Source: an uncultured Bradyrhizobium sp.
GTDB lineage: Bacteria; Pseudomonadota; Alphaproteobacteria; Rhizobiales; Xanthobacteraceae
NCBI RefSeq assembly: GCF_936928535.1
Contig: NZ_CAKZHY010000172.1
Span: 62,001 to 126,000 of the forward strand
Length of the DNA stretch: 64,000 nucleotides
Direction of reading: 5' to 3'
This document shows, one piece after another, positions 7,055-16,612 of this stretch (its first letter is position 1; each line of letters starts with the position of its first letter). Below the pieces are notes generated by a model that saw nothing but the letters and a program-made list of their open reading frames with translations, was not told the DNA's origin and did no database searches. The translations under genes and the position numbers were made by a program.

Positions 7055-10000
7055 TGCACGTCGTCTTCCGCGAGAGCCGCGGTCTGGAGGAGACCGCGAC
7101 GCCAAGGGACATCGGCCAGGACCCGGCCGATCTCGTGGTGCTCTCGTACTCGGATTCCGACCTTGCTGCGTTCGCGGCGGGCTGGCGCCGCGGTCGCGAC
7201 GGCCTGCCGTCGCTGCGGCTCGCCAATCTCGCGGAATTACGTCATCCGCTCTCGGTCGACACTTACATCGAGCGCACGCTGTCGCAGGCGCGCGGCATTC
7301 TGGTGCGCCTGATCGGCGGAGAGTCCTACTGGCCGTACGGGCTCGCAGCGCTCCAGCAACTGGCCAAAGATCGGGGCATCGTGCTCGCAGTGCTGCCGGC
7401 CGATGGCCGCGACGACATCAGGCTGGACGCGTATTCCACCTTGCCGGCTTCGACACTGCGCCGCCTCAAGGTGCTCTGCGACACCGGCGGCCCCGTCGCG
7501 GCGCAAGCCGCCATCGCGCAGCTCGCGTTGGCCTCGGGTCTCTATGCCGGGCCTGTTGTCGGCGAGATGACCGTGCCCGACATGGGCTTTTACCACCCCG
7601 CCCGCGGTGTCATTGCTGCGCCGGTGCCGGGCGAGGGGAAGCCCTTCGCGCTCGTGACGTTCTATCGTTCCTATCTCACGGCCGCCGACACTGGTCCCGT
7701 TGATGCGCTGATCGCAGCGTTGCGCGAGAAGGGGTTTGATGCGTATGGGGCCTTCGTCGCATCGCTGAAGGCGGCGGGCGTCGGAGCTTGGTTGCGCGCG
7801 CATCTTGCGCAACATCCGCCCGCCGCGATCGTCAATGCCACGGCGTTCTCGGCCGTCGGCGACGACGGCACGACGCCGTTCGATGCTGCGCTGTGCCCCG
7901 TCTTCCAGGTTGCACTCTCCTCGGCGCGACGAGAGGATTGGGCGGAATCGTTGCGCGGCCTGTCGCCGGGCGATCTCGCGATGCATGTGGTGCTGCCCGA
8001 GGTCGACGGCCGCCTGTTCGCCGGCGTGGTTAGTTTCAAATCGGCCGGGATGCGCGATCCCGACCTTCAGTTCTCGCATCTGGCCCATCGGCCGGATGAA
8101 GAACGCGTCAAGGCCATCGCCGCCCGCGTCGCGGCTTGGCATCGTCTTGCCGAGAAGCCGGTCGCCGAGAAGCGGCTAGCCATCGTGCTCTCCAACTACC
8201 CGGGCAGGCCGCACCAGATCGCGCATGCGGTCGGGCTCGATGCACTGGCTTCGGTCGAGGCGTTGGTATCCGATCTTTCCGAGGCCGGCTTTGACGTTAC
8301 GCCGGTCCATGCGCTCGGCGAGACGTTGCTCGATCAGACCTTGACGTGGAGCGTCGGCGATTACCGCGCCGCGCTCTTACAGCTTCCGCAAGGCTTGCAA
8401 GACGATCTTGCGCAAGCCTGGGGCGCGCCGGAGAGCGATCCGAGCTGCCGCGACGGCGCATTCCACTTCGCTGCGATCCCGTCAGGCCGATCGATCATCG
8501 CGGTCCAGCCCGAGCGCGGCGATGCGACGACACGCGATTCCGACTATCACGACCTCGCCCGTACGCCGCGCCATGCCTATGTCGCTTTCTATCTCTGGCT
8601 CTGCAGGCAGGGAATTGATGCCGTCGTGCACATCGGTGCGCATGGCACGCTGGAATGGCTACCGGGGAAATCCGTGGCCCTGTCGTCTGCGTGCTGGCCC
8701 GAAGCGCTGACCGGCGATCTCCCGGTGATCTATCCCTTCATCGTCAACGATCCCGGCGAGGCCGCGCAGGCCAAGCGGCGCATCGGCGCCGTCACCATCG
8801 GCCATCTGCCCCCGCAGCTCGAACAATCCGCGATACCGGAAGGCCTGCGCCGGCTCGAACGCCTGCTCGACGAATACTCGACCGCCGATGGTCTCGACCC
8901 CGCCCGCCGCCAGCGCCTCATTACGGCGATCCGCGACGAGGCGCGCGCGGCGGGCCTCGAAGACGATCTCGGCCTCGATGCCTCCGCGGCGCCGGCCGAG
9001 GCGATCCCGCGGATCGATCGCTTTGTCTGCGATCTCAAGGAAAGCCAGTTCGGCGACGGCCTGCACGTGTTCGGCCGCGGTGCCTGCGGCGATGCCGAGC
9101 GGGACGCGTTGCGTGTTGCGCTCGCGGGACAACGTGTTGCGCCGGGGCCATCAGGCTCGCCCTATCGCGGGCGGCAGGACGTGCTGCCGACGGGACGCAA
9201 TCTCTTCGCCGTCGATCCGCGCGCGGTGCCGACGCCATCGGCGCATGCGCAGGGCATCAAGCTCGCTGAGGAGCTGCTGCGCCGCCATTTGCAGGATCAT
9301 GGCGACTGGCCAAAGGGTCTCGTTGTCGATCTCTGGGGCTCGGCGACGATGCGCACCGCAGGCGAGGAGTTTGCGATGGCGCTGCATCTGGCCGGCCTCG
9401 CGCCGCGCTGGGATCACGCCTCCGGCCGCGTCACCGGCTATGACATCATCGTGCCGGCCGAGCTCGGCCGTCCCCGCATCGACGTGACGCTACGGGTCTC
9501 GGGCCTATTTCGCGACGTCTTCGCAGGCCTTGCGCAATTGTTCGAAGCGGCTTCCGAGGCACTTGCCTCGCGCGAAGACGAGGGCGACGAAAATCCCTAC
9601 CGCTTTCGCGCCTCGCGCGTGTTTGCGCCGCGTCCCGGACAATACGGCGTCGGCCTCTCGGCCATCCCAGATGCCTTCACGCCGGAGACACGCGAGGCCG
9701 CCGGCGAGGCCTGGCTCTCCGCTTCGTCCTGGGCGTTCTCCGCCGATGGCGAGATCAAGCCCGCTCGTGCCGGCATCGAGCAGCGGCTCGCCTCTGCCGA
9801 CGCTTTCGTCCACGCCCAGGATCTGCCCGAGACCGATCTTTTGCTTGCCGCCGATTATGCGGCGCATGAAGCCGGCATCGCCGCGGCGGCAGCGCATCTC
9901 GGTGCGTCGGAGCCATCGCTCTATCATCTCGACACGACGCGCCCGGATGAGCCGCACGCGCGTACGCTGACGGAAGAGATTTCCCGCGTCGTCCGGGCTC

Positions 10001-10302
10001 GCGCGGCCAATCCGGCCTGGATCGCCGGCATGATGCGCCACGGCTTTCGTGGGGCGGCCGAGATATCCGCGACGCTCGAGCACATGGCCGCGTTTGCGCA
10101 TCTCGCCGGTGCCGTGCCGCCGCATCTGTTCGACCTCTATTATGATGCGACCATCGGCGATGCCGATGTCCGCGCCTTCATGGCGCGCGAGAATCCGGCA
10201 GCGCTCGCCGCGATGGAGATTTGTTTCACGCGCCTTCACGAAGCCTCGCTCTGGCGGACGCGCCGCAATTCGATTGCGGCTGCGCTGAAGGAGGCGTCAT
10301 GA
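7054..10302 (+). CDS. cobN: Cobaltochelatase subunit CobN
   Basis: Large, porphyrin/corrin-binding subunit of the ATP-dependent aerobic cobaltochelatase, which inserts cobalt into hydrogenobyrinic acid a,c-diamide. The 1082-residue protein has typical CobN/BchH family blocks such as VHIGAHGTLEWLPGK and VDLWGSATMRTAGEE, and a C-terminal region around NPAWIAGMMRHGFRGAAEI. The Pseudomonas denitrificans protein is longer (about 1275 residues), so internal or terminal segments are shorter here; the reading frame is uninterrupted. The partner AAA+ and VWA subunits (CobS/CobT) are not in this window. Confidence 0.94.
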   Translation: MHVVFRESRGLEETATPRDIGQDPADLVVLSYSDSDLAAFAAGWRRGRDGLPSLRLANLAELRHPLSVDTYIERTLSQARGILVRLIGGESYWPYGLAALQQLAKDRGIVLAVLPADGRDDIRLDAYSTLPASTLRRLKVLCDTGGPVAAQAAIAQLALASGLYAGPVVGEMTVPDMGFYHPARGVIAAPVPGEGKPFALVTFYRSYLTAADTGPVDALIAALREKGFDAYGAFVASLKAAGVGAWLRAHLAQHPPAAIVNATAFSAVGDDGTTPFDAALCPVFQVALSSARREDWAESLRGLSPGDLAMHVVLPEVDGRLFAGVVSFKSAGMRDPDLQFSHLAHRPDEERVKAIAARVAAWHRLAEKPVAEKRLAIVLSNYPGRPHQIAHAVGLDALASVEALVSDLSEAGFDVTPVHALGETLLDQTLTWSVGDYRAALLQLPQGLQDDLAQAWGAPESDPSCRDGAFHFAAIPSGRSIIAVQPERGDATTRDSDYHDLARTPRHAYVAFYLWLCRQGIDAVVHIGAHGTLEWLPGKSVALSSACWPEALTGDLPVIYPFIVNDPGEAAQAKRRIGAVTIGHLPPQLEQSAIPEGLRRLERLLDEYSTADGLDPARRQRLITAIRDEARAAGLEDDLGLDASAAPAEAIPRIDRFVCDLKESQFGDGLHVFGRGACGDAERDALRVALAGQRVAPGPSGSPYRGRQDVLPTGRNLFAVDPRAVPTPSAHAQGIKLAEELLRRHLQDHGDWPKGLVVDLWGSATMRTAGEEFAMALHLAGLAPRWDHASGRVTGYDIIVPAELGRPRIDVTLRVSGLFRDVFAGLAQLFEAASEALASREDEGDENPYRFRASRVFAPRPGQYGVGLSAIPDAFTPETREAAGEAWLSASSWAFSADGEIKPARAGIEQRLASADAFVHAQDLPETDLLLAADYAAHEAGIAAAAAHLGASEPSLYHLDTTRPDEPHARTLTEEISRVVRARAANPAWIAGMMRHGFRGAAEISATLEHMAAFAHLAGAVPPHLFDLYYDATIGDADVRAFMARENPAALAAMEICFTRLHEASLWRTRRNSIAAALKEAS

Positions 10303-11459
10303 GTGCGGCCGCGATCAAGGGCTGGTGTCCGGGCGCGCTGCGGCCGATGCAATCGGGTGACGGGCTCGTGGTCCGCGTGCGTCCGTTCGGCGGCCGGCTC
10401 GATGCCGCGCAGATGTCGGGGCTCGCGCATCTCGCCGAGCGCCACGGCAACGGTCTGATCGACGTGACCAGCCGCGCCAATCTCCAGATCAGGGGTGTCA
10501 GCGAGGCCAGCCATCGGCCGCTGCTCGACGGGCTTGCGCAATTGGCGCTGCTCGACCCCGATGCCGACACCGAGTCCCGGCGGAACATCCTGGTCACACC
10601 GTTCTGGCGCGATGGCGACGAGACCCAGGCGCTTGCCGCCGAGCTCGAAGAGGCGCTCGCGGACTCCGCGCTCGAGCTGCCGACGAAATTCGGCTTTGCC
10701 ATCGATGATGGCAACTCGCGCGTGCTCGCGGGCAATTCCGCCGACGTGCGGATCGAGCGTGACGCAGCCGGCGGTCTCCTCGTGCGCGCGGATGGCGCGA
10801 GGTTCGGCCGCAGCGTTGCGCGTGGCGAAGCCGTGGCTGGCGTACTTGCTGTCGCACGCTGGTTCGTCGCATCAGGCATCAGGGATGGGCGAGGGCGCAT
10901 GGCAACGCATCTTGCGGCCGGCGCACAATTGCCGGAGGCGCTGTGCGGCGAGGCGGAGCCGGCGCCGATCATGGCGGCGGCGAGGCCGGGTCTCTATCCG
11001 CAAGGGGCCATGGTCGGCATCGCCTTCGGGCAGATGGCGCACACGACGCTCAACCAGCTCGCTGGTTGCGGGCATGCGCTGCGGATGACGCCGTGGCGCA
11101 TGGTCTTGAGCGAAGGCAAACGGACGATGCCGTCTGCGTCCGGCCTGATCACCGAGGCCTTCGATCCGGCCCTGCGTGTCGTCGCCTGCAGCGGCGCGCC
11201 GCGCTGCCGTGAGGCCCATGCCGATACGCGGGGGCTGGCGGCGGCGCTTGCGCAGAGCATCGGCGGGGCCGCGCAGCTCCACGTCTCCGGCTGCGCCAAG
11301 GGCTGCGCCCATTCCGGCGCGGCCGCGATCACGCTGATCGCAACAGCTAAAGGATTCGATCTCGTGCGTGGCGGCTCGACCCGCGACGCGCCGATCCTGC
11401 GTGGGCTCGATCGTGACGACATCGTTCGTGACCCCTCCATCCTGATGGGAGGGCACTGA
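10299..11459 (+). CDS. cobG: Precorrin-3B synthase (O2-dependent, Fe-S/sirohaem-like)
   Basis: Mono-oxygenase that hydroxylates precorrin-3A before ring contraction, the hallmark of the aerobic pathway. The 386-residue protein has the nitrite/sulfite-reductase half-domain repeat and the iron-sulfur ligands in ACSGAPRC and SGCAKGCAHSG near its C-terminal third. The start ATG overlaps the cobN TGA (ATGA) and GGAGG lies upstream. Its presence shows that this organism uses the late-cobalt-insertion route. Confidence 0.92.
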   Translation: MSAAAIKGWCPGALRPMQSGDGLVVRVRPFGGRLDAAQMSGLAHLAERHGNGLIDVTSRANLQIRGVSEASHRPLLDGLAQLALLDPDADTESRRNILVTPFWRDGDETQALAAELEEALADSALELPTKFGFAIDDGNSRVLAGNSADVRIERDAAGGLLVRADGARFGRSVARGEAVAGVLAVARWFVASGIRDGRGRMATHLAAGAQLPEALCGEAEPAPIMAAARPGLYPQGAMVGIAFGQMAHTTLNQLAGCGHALRMTPWRMVLSEGKRTMPSASGLITEAFDPALRVVACSGAPRCREAHADTRGLAAALAQSIGGAAQLHVSGCAKGCAHSGAAAITLIATAKGFDLVRGGSTRDAPILRGLDRDDIVRDPSILMGGH

Positions 11460-12088
11460 TGCCGCACATTTACGAGACTGATGGTGCGGCGATCTATCGG
11501 CAATCCTTCGCGACCATCCGGGCCGAAGCTGATCTTTCGCGCTTCACGCCGGACGAAGAACAGGTCGTGGTGCGGATGATCCATGCCGCCGGCATGGTGG
11601 GCCTCGAGGCGCATGTCCGCTTCACATCAGGCATGGCGACGGCCGCGCGCGCCGCCCTGCAGAAGGGCGCGCCGATCCTGTGCGATGCGCGCATGGTGTC
11701 GGAGGGCATTACCCGTGCGCGATTGCCTGCGGCCAATGCCGTGATCTGCACGCTTGGCGATGAGACCGTTCCGGCGCTCGCCAAGTCCATGAACAACACG
11801 CGCTCGGCCGCGGCGCTGGAACTGTGGCGGCCGCATCTCGATGGCGCGATCGTCGCGATCGGCAATGCGCCGACGGCGCTGTTTCATCTGCTCAACATGC
11901 TGGAGGATCGCGACTGCCCGCGGCCTACGGCGATCATCGGCTGTCCCGTCGGCTTCGTCGGTGCGGCCGAATCCAAGGCCGCGCTGATGGCTGATCCGCC
12001 GGTGCCGGCGCTGACGGTCGAAGGCCGCCTCGGCGGCTCCGCGATCACGGTCGCTGCCGTGAACGCGCTGGCGAGCCGGAGCGAATAA
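11459..12088 (+). CDS. cobH: Precorrin-8X methylmutase
   Basis: Moves the methyl group from C11 to C12 to give hydrogenobyrinic acid. The 209-residue protein has the conserved RMIHAAGM block with the active-site histidine, then ILCDARMVSEGI, MNNTRSAAA and GCPVGFVGAAESK, all diagnostic for CobH/CbiC. The start ATG overlaps the cobG TGA by one base; cobI begins three bases after its stop. Confidence 0.95.
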   Translation: MPHIYETDGAAIYRQSFATIRAEADLSRFTPDEEQVVVRMIHAAGMVGLEAHVRFTSGMATAARAALQKGAPILCDARMVSEGITRARLPAANAVICTLGDETVPALAKSMNNTRSAAALELWRPHLDGAIVAIGNAPTALFHLLNMLEDRDCPRPTAIIGCPVGFVGAAESKAALMADPPVPALTVEGRLGGSAITVAAVNALASRSE

Positions 12089-12091
12089 ATC

Positions 12092-12823
12092 ATGGGACGC
12101 ATCATCTGCTGCGGTCTCGGCCCCGGCAACCCTGACATGATGAGCGTGCGCGCCGATCGCACGGTGCGCGGCGCCAGGCACGTCGCCTATTTCCGCAAGA
12201 AGGGAAGGCCGGGTCAGGCGCGGCGGATCGTCGACGGCATGCTGGCCGCCGACGTCGCCGAATATCCGATGGAATATCCTGTCACCACCGAGATCGCCTT
12301 CGACAGTGCGGAGTACGTGCAGCTTTTGGCCAGCTTTTACGACGAATGGGCGGAGCGCCTGGCGCGGCTGGCGCGTGCCGTCGACGTCGTCGTGCTCTGC
12401 GAGGGTGATCCCTACTTCTACGGCTCCTTCATGCATCTGCACACGCGGCTGCAAGGCCGCGTCGAGATCGAGGTGATCGCCGGCATCCCGGGCATGGTCG
12501 GTTGCTGGAATGGCGTCGGTCAGCCGATCGCGCTCGGCGATGACGTGACGACGGTGCTGATGGGCACGCTCCCTGAAGCCGAGCTCGAACGCCGCATGCG
12601 GGATTCCGATGCGCTTGTGATCATGAAGACCGGCCGCAATCTTGCAAAGGTGCGGCGCGCGCTCGCGTCTGCCGGCCGGCTCGACGATGCCTGGCTGGTC
12701 GAGCGTGGCACCATGCCTGGCGAGCGCGTGGCGCGGCTTGCGGACATCGATGCGGCCGACTGTCCCTACTTCGCGATCGTGCTGGTGCACGGCAAGGGCC
12801 GGCTTCCGGACGCCGCCGAATGA
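12092..12823 (+). CDS. cobI: Precorrin-2 C20-methyltransferase
   Basis: SAM-dependent methyltransferase that adds the C20 methyl group to precorrin-2. The 243-residue protein belongs to the tetrapyrrole methylase fold, with the N-terminal GLGPGNPDMM loop, the EGDPYFYGSF motif and AGIPGM. Context between cobH and cobJ fits. The stop overlaps the cobJ ATG (ATGA). Confidence 0.93.
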   Translation: MGRIICCGLGPGNPDMMSVRADRTVRGARHVAYFRKKGRPGQARRIVDGMLAADVAEYPMEYPVTTEIAFDSAEYVQLLASFYDEWAERLARLARAVDVVVLCEGDPYFYGSFMHLHTRLQGRVEIEVIAGIPGMVGCWNGVGQPIALGDDVTTVLMGTLPEAELERRMRDSDALVIMKTGRNLAKVRRALASAGRLDDAWLVERGTMPGERVARLADIDAADCPYFAIVLVHGKGRLPDAAE

Positions 12824-13554
12824 CGGGCACGCTGACCATCGCGGGCCTCGGCCCGGGCAGCGAGGCACTGGTGACGCCGGAGGTCTCTGCCGCGCTCGCC
12901 ACTGCGACCGACATTTTGGGCTATGCACCCTATGTCGCGCGCGTGGCGCCGCGTGCTGGTCTTACGCTACGTCCGTCGGACAATCGCGAGGAACTCCAGC
13001 GGGCAGCCGAGGCGTTGCGTCTCGCCGCGGCAGGAGGGCAGGTCGTCGTCGTCTCCTCCGGCGACCCCGGCGTGTTCGCCATGGCCTCGGCCGTGTTCGA
13101 GGCGCTGGAACGGGTGCCGGACTATCAGGATCTGCCGATCCGCGTGCTGCCTGGCATCACCGCGATGCTGGCAGCCGCCGCGCGCGCCGGCGCGCCGCTC
13201 GGCCATGATTTCTGTGCGATCAATCTCTCCGACAATCTCAAGCCCTGGGCGGTGATCGAGAAGCGGCTACAGCTCGCGGCCGAAGCGGATTTTGCCATCG
13301 CAATGTACAATCCACGCTCGGCGAGCCGGCCGGAGGGCTTTGGCCGCGCGCTCGCGGTGTTGAGAGAGGCGGGCTGCGGCGAGCGTCTCGTGATCTTCGC
13401 GCGCGCGGTCAGCGCTGCGGATGAGAAGATCGAGATCGTCGCGCTGAGCGAGGCGACGCCTGAGATGGCCGACATGCGCACGCTCGTCATCGTCGGCAAT
13501 TCGCAGACGCGCCGTGTCGGCCGCTGGGTCTACGCGCCGAGGCAGGCCCGATGA
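12820..13554 (+). CDS. cobJ: Precorrin-3B C17-methyltransferase (ring contraction)
   Basis: Methylates C17 and drives ring contraction of precorrin-3B to precorrin-4. The 244-residue methylase-fold protein has GLGPGSEALVTPE, LGYAPYV, SSGDPGVFAMA and the CobJ/CbiH-type MYNPRSASRPEGF block. Its last 25 bases overlap the 3' end of cobK, which lies on the other strand. Confidence 0.94.
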   Translation: MTGTLTIAGLGPGSEALVTPEVSAALATATDILGYAPYVARVAPRAGLTLRPSDNREELQRAAEALRLAAAGGQVVVVSSGDPGVFAMASAVFEALERVPDYQDLPIRVLPGITAMLAAAARAGAPLGHDFCAINLSDNLKPWAVIEKRLQLAAEADFAIAMYNPRSASRPEGFGRALAVLREAGCGERLVIFARAVSAADEKIEIVALSEATPEMADMRTLVIVGNSQTRRVGRWVYAPRQAR

Positions 13555-14276
13555 CCGAGCCACTGCATCACCTCGGCAACGCTCTCGACCCGCGGCCGCT
13601 CCGGCAGCGCCGGCCGCGAGATCATGATCACGGGCAGGCCGAGCGTGCGGGCCGCGTCGATCTTGGCGCGCGCGCCGTCGCCGCCGGAATTGCGGGCGAC
13701 GATCCAGGCGATCCCGCGTGTGCGCATCATCCCCAGCTCGCCGTCGAGCGTGAATGGTCCGCGCGACACGATCACGTCGGCGGCGAAGGGCAGCGGCTCT
13801 TGCGGCGGATCGACGAACCGCAGCGTGTAGGCATGCTGCGGTTTGCCAGCGAATGCCGCGATGTGCTGGCGGCCGATGGCAAGGAACACGTTGGCCGGCG
13901 CCTCCGGCAGCGCGGCGGCCGCTGCGTTGACATCGCCGACCTCGATCCAGATGTCGCCGGGCGCCTTGCGCCAGGGCGCGCGCTCCAGTGCGATCAGCGC
14001 CGTGCCGGTCTCCGCACACGCGGCGATGGCATGACGGCTCATCTCGGCGGCAAAGGGATGCGTCGCGTCGACCACATGCGTGATGCCTTCGCGTCTGATG
14101 TAATCGGCGAGACCGCTCACGCCGCTAAAGCCGCCGATGCGGGTCGGCAGTGGTTGATCGGCCGGGGCCCGCGTGCGGCCGCCATAGGAATACACGGCGT
14201 CGATGCCTGCGCGCGCGATCTCCGCGGCGAGCAGGCTCGCATCGGCAGTTCCGCCCAGAATGAGGGCGCGCATCAT
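13530..14276 (-). CDS. cobK: Precorrin-6A reductase, inverted inside the operon
   Basis: NAD(P)H-dependent reductase of precorrin-6A. The 248-residue protein has the N-terminal LILGGTADASLLA nucleotide-binding loop, VDATHPFA (THPF signature) and IVARNSGGDGA. It is the only gene of the block on the minus strand, overlapping cobJ by 25 bases at its 3' end. Its ATG (14276-14274) overlaps the cobL ATG (14275-14277) at its 5' end; a second ATG at 14273 is an alternative. AAGGA lies at a suitable distance upstream, inside cobL. Its promoter must therefore lie within cobL coding sequence. Confidence 0.92.
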   Translation of the reverse strand: MMRALILGGTADASLLAAEIARAGIDAVYSYGGRTRAPADQPLPTRIGGFSGVSGLADYIRREGITHVVDATHPFAAEMSRHAIAACAETGTALIALERAPWRKAPGDIWIEVGDVNAAAAALPEAPANVFLAIGRQHIAAFAGKPQHAYTLRFVDPPQEPLPFAADVIVSRGPFTLDGELGMMRTRGIAWIVARNSGGDGARAKIDAARTLGLPVIMISRPALPERPRVESVAEVMQWLGHRACLGA

Positions 14277-15468
14277 GGCTGATTCCTTGGCTGATCCCTG
14301 GCTGACTATCATCGGTATCGGCGAAGATGGCCTTGCCGGCCTATCCGAAGCAAGTCGAAAGGCGTTGTCCGCGGCGGAAACCGTGTTCGGCGGCGAGCGC
14401 CATCTTGCGCTCGCCAATGTGGGAAGCCGCGGCCGCGCCTGGCCGGTGCCGTTCGACGCTGACATCGTGCTCACCTGTCGTGGCCGGCCGACGGCGGTGC
14501 TGGCCTCCGGCGATCCCTTCTGGTACGGCGCCGGTGCAAGCCTTGCCCAGAAACTCGAGGCGCGCGAGTGGATCGCGCATCCCGCGCCGTCGACCTTCTC
14601 GCTCGCCGCCGCGCGGCTCGGCTGGCGGCTCGAATCCGTCGCCTGCCTCGGCCTTCATGCCGCGCCGTTCGAACGCCTTGTGCCTCATCTCGCGGATGGC
14701 GCACGGATCGTCTGTCTCGTACGCGACGGCAAGGCTGCCGGTGACCTCGCGAAATGGCTGTGCGAGCGTGGGTGGGGCGCCTCGACATTCTGGACGCTCG
14801 CGGCACTGGGTGGGCCGCGCGAAGCCATCGCGGAGTATCGCGCAAACAGCTTTGCAGGTGATGTCACTGGAAACCTAATTGCGGTCGCCATCGAGACGAG
14901 GGGTGGGCAGGGTATTCCGCGCAGCTCTGGCCTTGCGGACGATCTCTTTACCCATGACGGCCAGATCACCAAGCGGCCAATCCGTGCGCTTGCGCTTTCG
15001 GCGCTCGCGCCCCGCGTCGGTGAACGCCTGTGGGACATCGGCGCAGGCTCAGGCTCGATCGCGGTGGAGTGGGCGCTGTACGGGGGAACAGCCACTGCTG
15101 TCGAGGCGCGCGAGGATCGTGTCGCGAATATTCGTGCCAACGCGGCGGCGTTCGGACTGGCGCATCGGATCACCGTGGTCACGGGACAGGCGCCGGAAGC
15201 TCTCGCTGCATTGGGGGCGCCCGATGCCGTGTTCATCGGTGGCGGTCTCGACCGCGCGATGTTCGACGCCGTGTGGTCGCGGCTCGCTCCGCGCACACGG
15301 CTCGTCGCGCATTCGGTCACGCTGGAGACGCAGGCGCTGCTGGCCGAGTTGCATCAGCAGTATGGCGGTGAATTGATGCGGGTCGAGATCGCGCATGCGG
15401 CTCCCCTCGGCCGTTACAGGTCGTGGGAGGCGGCGCGGCCGGTGGTGCAGTGGAGTGCGGTCCGATGA
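14275..15468 (+). CDS. cobL: Precorrin-6Y C5,15-methyltransferase (decarboxylating)
   Basis: Fusion of CbiE-type methyltransferase (N-terminal half, IIGIGEDGLAGL and LASGDPFWYG) and CbiT-type methyltransferase/decarboxylase (C-terminal half, WDIGAGSGSIAVEW, FIGGGL). It methylates C5 and C15 and decarboxylates the acetate side chain to give precorrin-8X. The length of 397 residues is normal for the fused enzyme. The chosen ATG overlaps the divergent cobK start, and its ribosome binding site (GAGGG) sits within the cobK 5' coding end. The stop overlaps the cobE ATG. Confidence 0.93.
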   Translation: MADSLADPWLTIIGIGEDGLAGLSEASRKALSAAETVFGGERHLALANVGSRGRAWPVPFDADIVLTCRGRPTAVLASGDPFWYGAGASLAQKLEAREWIAHPAPSTFSLAAARLGWRLESVACLGLHAAPFERLVPHLADGARIVCLVRDGKAAGDLAKWLCERGWGASTFWTLAALGGPREAIAEYRANSFAGDVTGNLIAVAIETRGGQGIPRSSGLADDLFTHDGQITKRPIRALALSALAPRVGERLWDIGAGSGSIAVEWALYGGTATAVEAREDRVANIRANAAAFGLAHRITVVTGQAPEALAALGAPDAVFIGGGLDRAMFDAVWSRLAPRTRLVAHSVTLETQALLAELHQQYGGELMRVEIAHAAPLGRYRSWEAARPVVQWSAVR

Positions 15469-15833
15469 AAGTCGCCGGGCTCGGATTCAAGCAGGATGCG
15501 ACGCTGGACTCGTTGCGCGACGCGCTTGCGGCCGCGGGCGGAGCTGAAGGCCTCGCGGCTGTGGCGACGATCAGCGACAAGGCTGACGCAGAGGCGCTGA
15601 AGCAGCTCGCGCGCGAGTGCGGCGTTCCGATCAAGGGTGTGCCGGCCAACGTGCTGGCTGGCATCCCGACGCCAACGCAGTCGCGGCGTGTGTCGGAAAA
15701 GTTTGGCACCGGGTCCATCGCCGAAGCCGCGGCGCTCGCAGCGGCCGGTCCGGGTGCGCGGCTCATCGCAATGCGCGCAGTCTCGCAGGACCGCACCGCG
15801 ACGGCGGCGATCGCGGAAGGAGACGGCCCATGA
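15465..15833 (+). CDS. cobE: CobE (CbiG C-terminal-like) cobalamin biosynthesis protein
   Basis: Small protein of 122 residues homologous to the C-terminal domain of CbiG (VAGLGFKQDATLDSLRDAL, then GIPTPTQSRRVSEKFGTGSIAEAAAL). CobE is needed for efficient aerobic cobalamin synthesis in some organisms, but its exact reaction is not settled. It overlaps cobL and cobM by ATGA at both ends. Confidence 0.88.
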   Translation: MKVAGLGFKQDATLDSLRDALAAAGGAEGLAAVATISDKADAEALKQLARECGVPIKGVPANVLAGIPTPTQSRRVSEKFGTGSIAEAAALAAAGPGARLIAMRAVSQDRTATAAIAEGDGP

Positions 15834-16612
15834 CGGTGCACTTCATCGGCGCCGGTCCGGGCGCTGCCGATCTTTTGACGCTGCGCGGACGCGATCTGAT
15901 CGCGTCCTGTCCGGTCTGCCTTTATGCGGGCTCGCTGGTGCCCGAGGGCGTGCTGGCGCATTGCCCTCCGGGCGCGCGTATCGTCAACACCGCGCCGCTG
16001 TCGCTCGACGAGATCATCGGCGAAATCGCCGCCGCGCATGCGGAGGGCAAGGACGTCGCGCGGCTGCATTCCGGCGATCTCTCGATCTGGTCGGCGATGG
16101 GTGAGCAGCTGCGCCGGCTGCGTGCGCTCGGCATTCCCGTCACAGTCACGCCGGGCGTGCCGTCCTTCGCCGCCGCTGCAGCCGCACTGGAAGCGGAGCT
16201 GACGCTGCCCGGTCTTGTCCAATCAGTCGTGCTGACTCGCACGCCCGGCCGCGCCAGCGCGATGCCCGAGGGCGAAAATCTCGCGGCCTTCGCTACGACA
16301 GGCGCCGTGCTCGCCATTCATCTGTCGATCCATCTGCTCGACAAGGTGCTTGCCGAACTCATCCCGCATTATGGCGTGGATTGCCCTGTTGCCATCGTCT
16401 GGCGCGCGAGCTGGCCGGATCAGCGCATCGTGCGCGCGACGCTGGCAACGCTCGATGCGGCGGTGGGTGCCGAGATGGAGCGCACCGCGCTGATCCTGGT
16501 CGGCAGGACGCTGGGCGCGGCGGATTTTGACGAGAGCCGACTTTATGCTGTGGATTACGACCGCCGCTATCGGCCTGTCGGCGCCGAGCCTCGCTTTCCG
16601 GAGGCGTCGTGA
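15830..16612 (+). CDS. cobM: Precorrin-4 C11-methyltransferase
   Basis: SAM-dependent C11 methylation after ring contraction. The 260-residue protein contains CPVCLYAGSLVPE, NTAPLSLDEII, LHSGDLSIW and the TPGVPSFAAAAA block, typical of CobM/CbiF. The first loop reads GAGPGAADLL where the family usually has GDPELI. The start is the ATG at 15830, overlapping the cobE stop. The frame extending upstream runs through cobE and is not used. Confidence 0.94.
   Translation: MTVHFIGAGPGAADLLTLRGRDLIASCPVCLYAGSLVPEGVLAHCPPGARIVNTAPLSLDEIIGEIAAAHAEGKDVARLHSGDLSIWSAMGEQLRRLRALGIPVTVTPGVPSFAAAAAALEAELTLPGLVQSVVLTRTPGRASAMPEGENLAAFATTGAVLAIHLSIHLLDKVLAELIPHYGVDCPVAIVWRASWPDQRIVRATLATLDAAVGAEMERTALILVGRTLGAADFDESRLYAVDYDRRYRPVGAEPRFPEAS

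Noticed and set aside
11627..12928. Long antisense open frame (433 codons) opposite cobH-cobI
   Set aside because: High-GC shadow of two well-supported genes; no family resemblance and no ribosome binding site.
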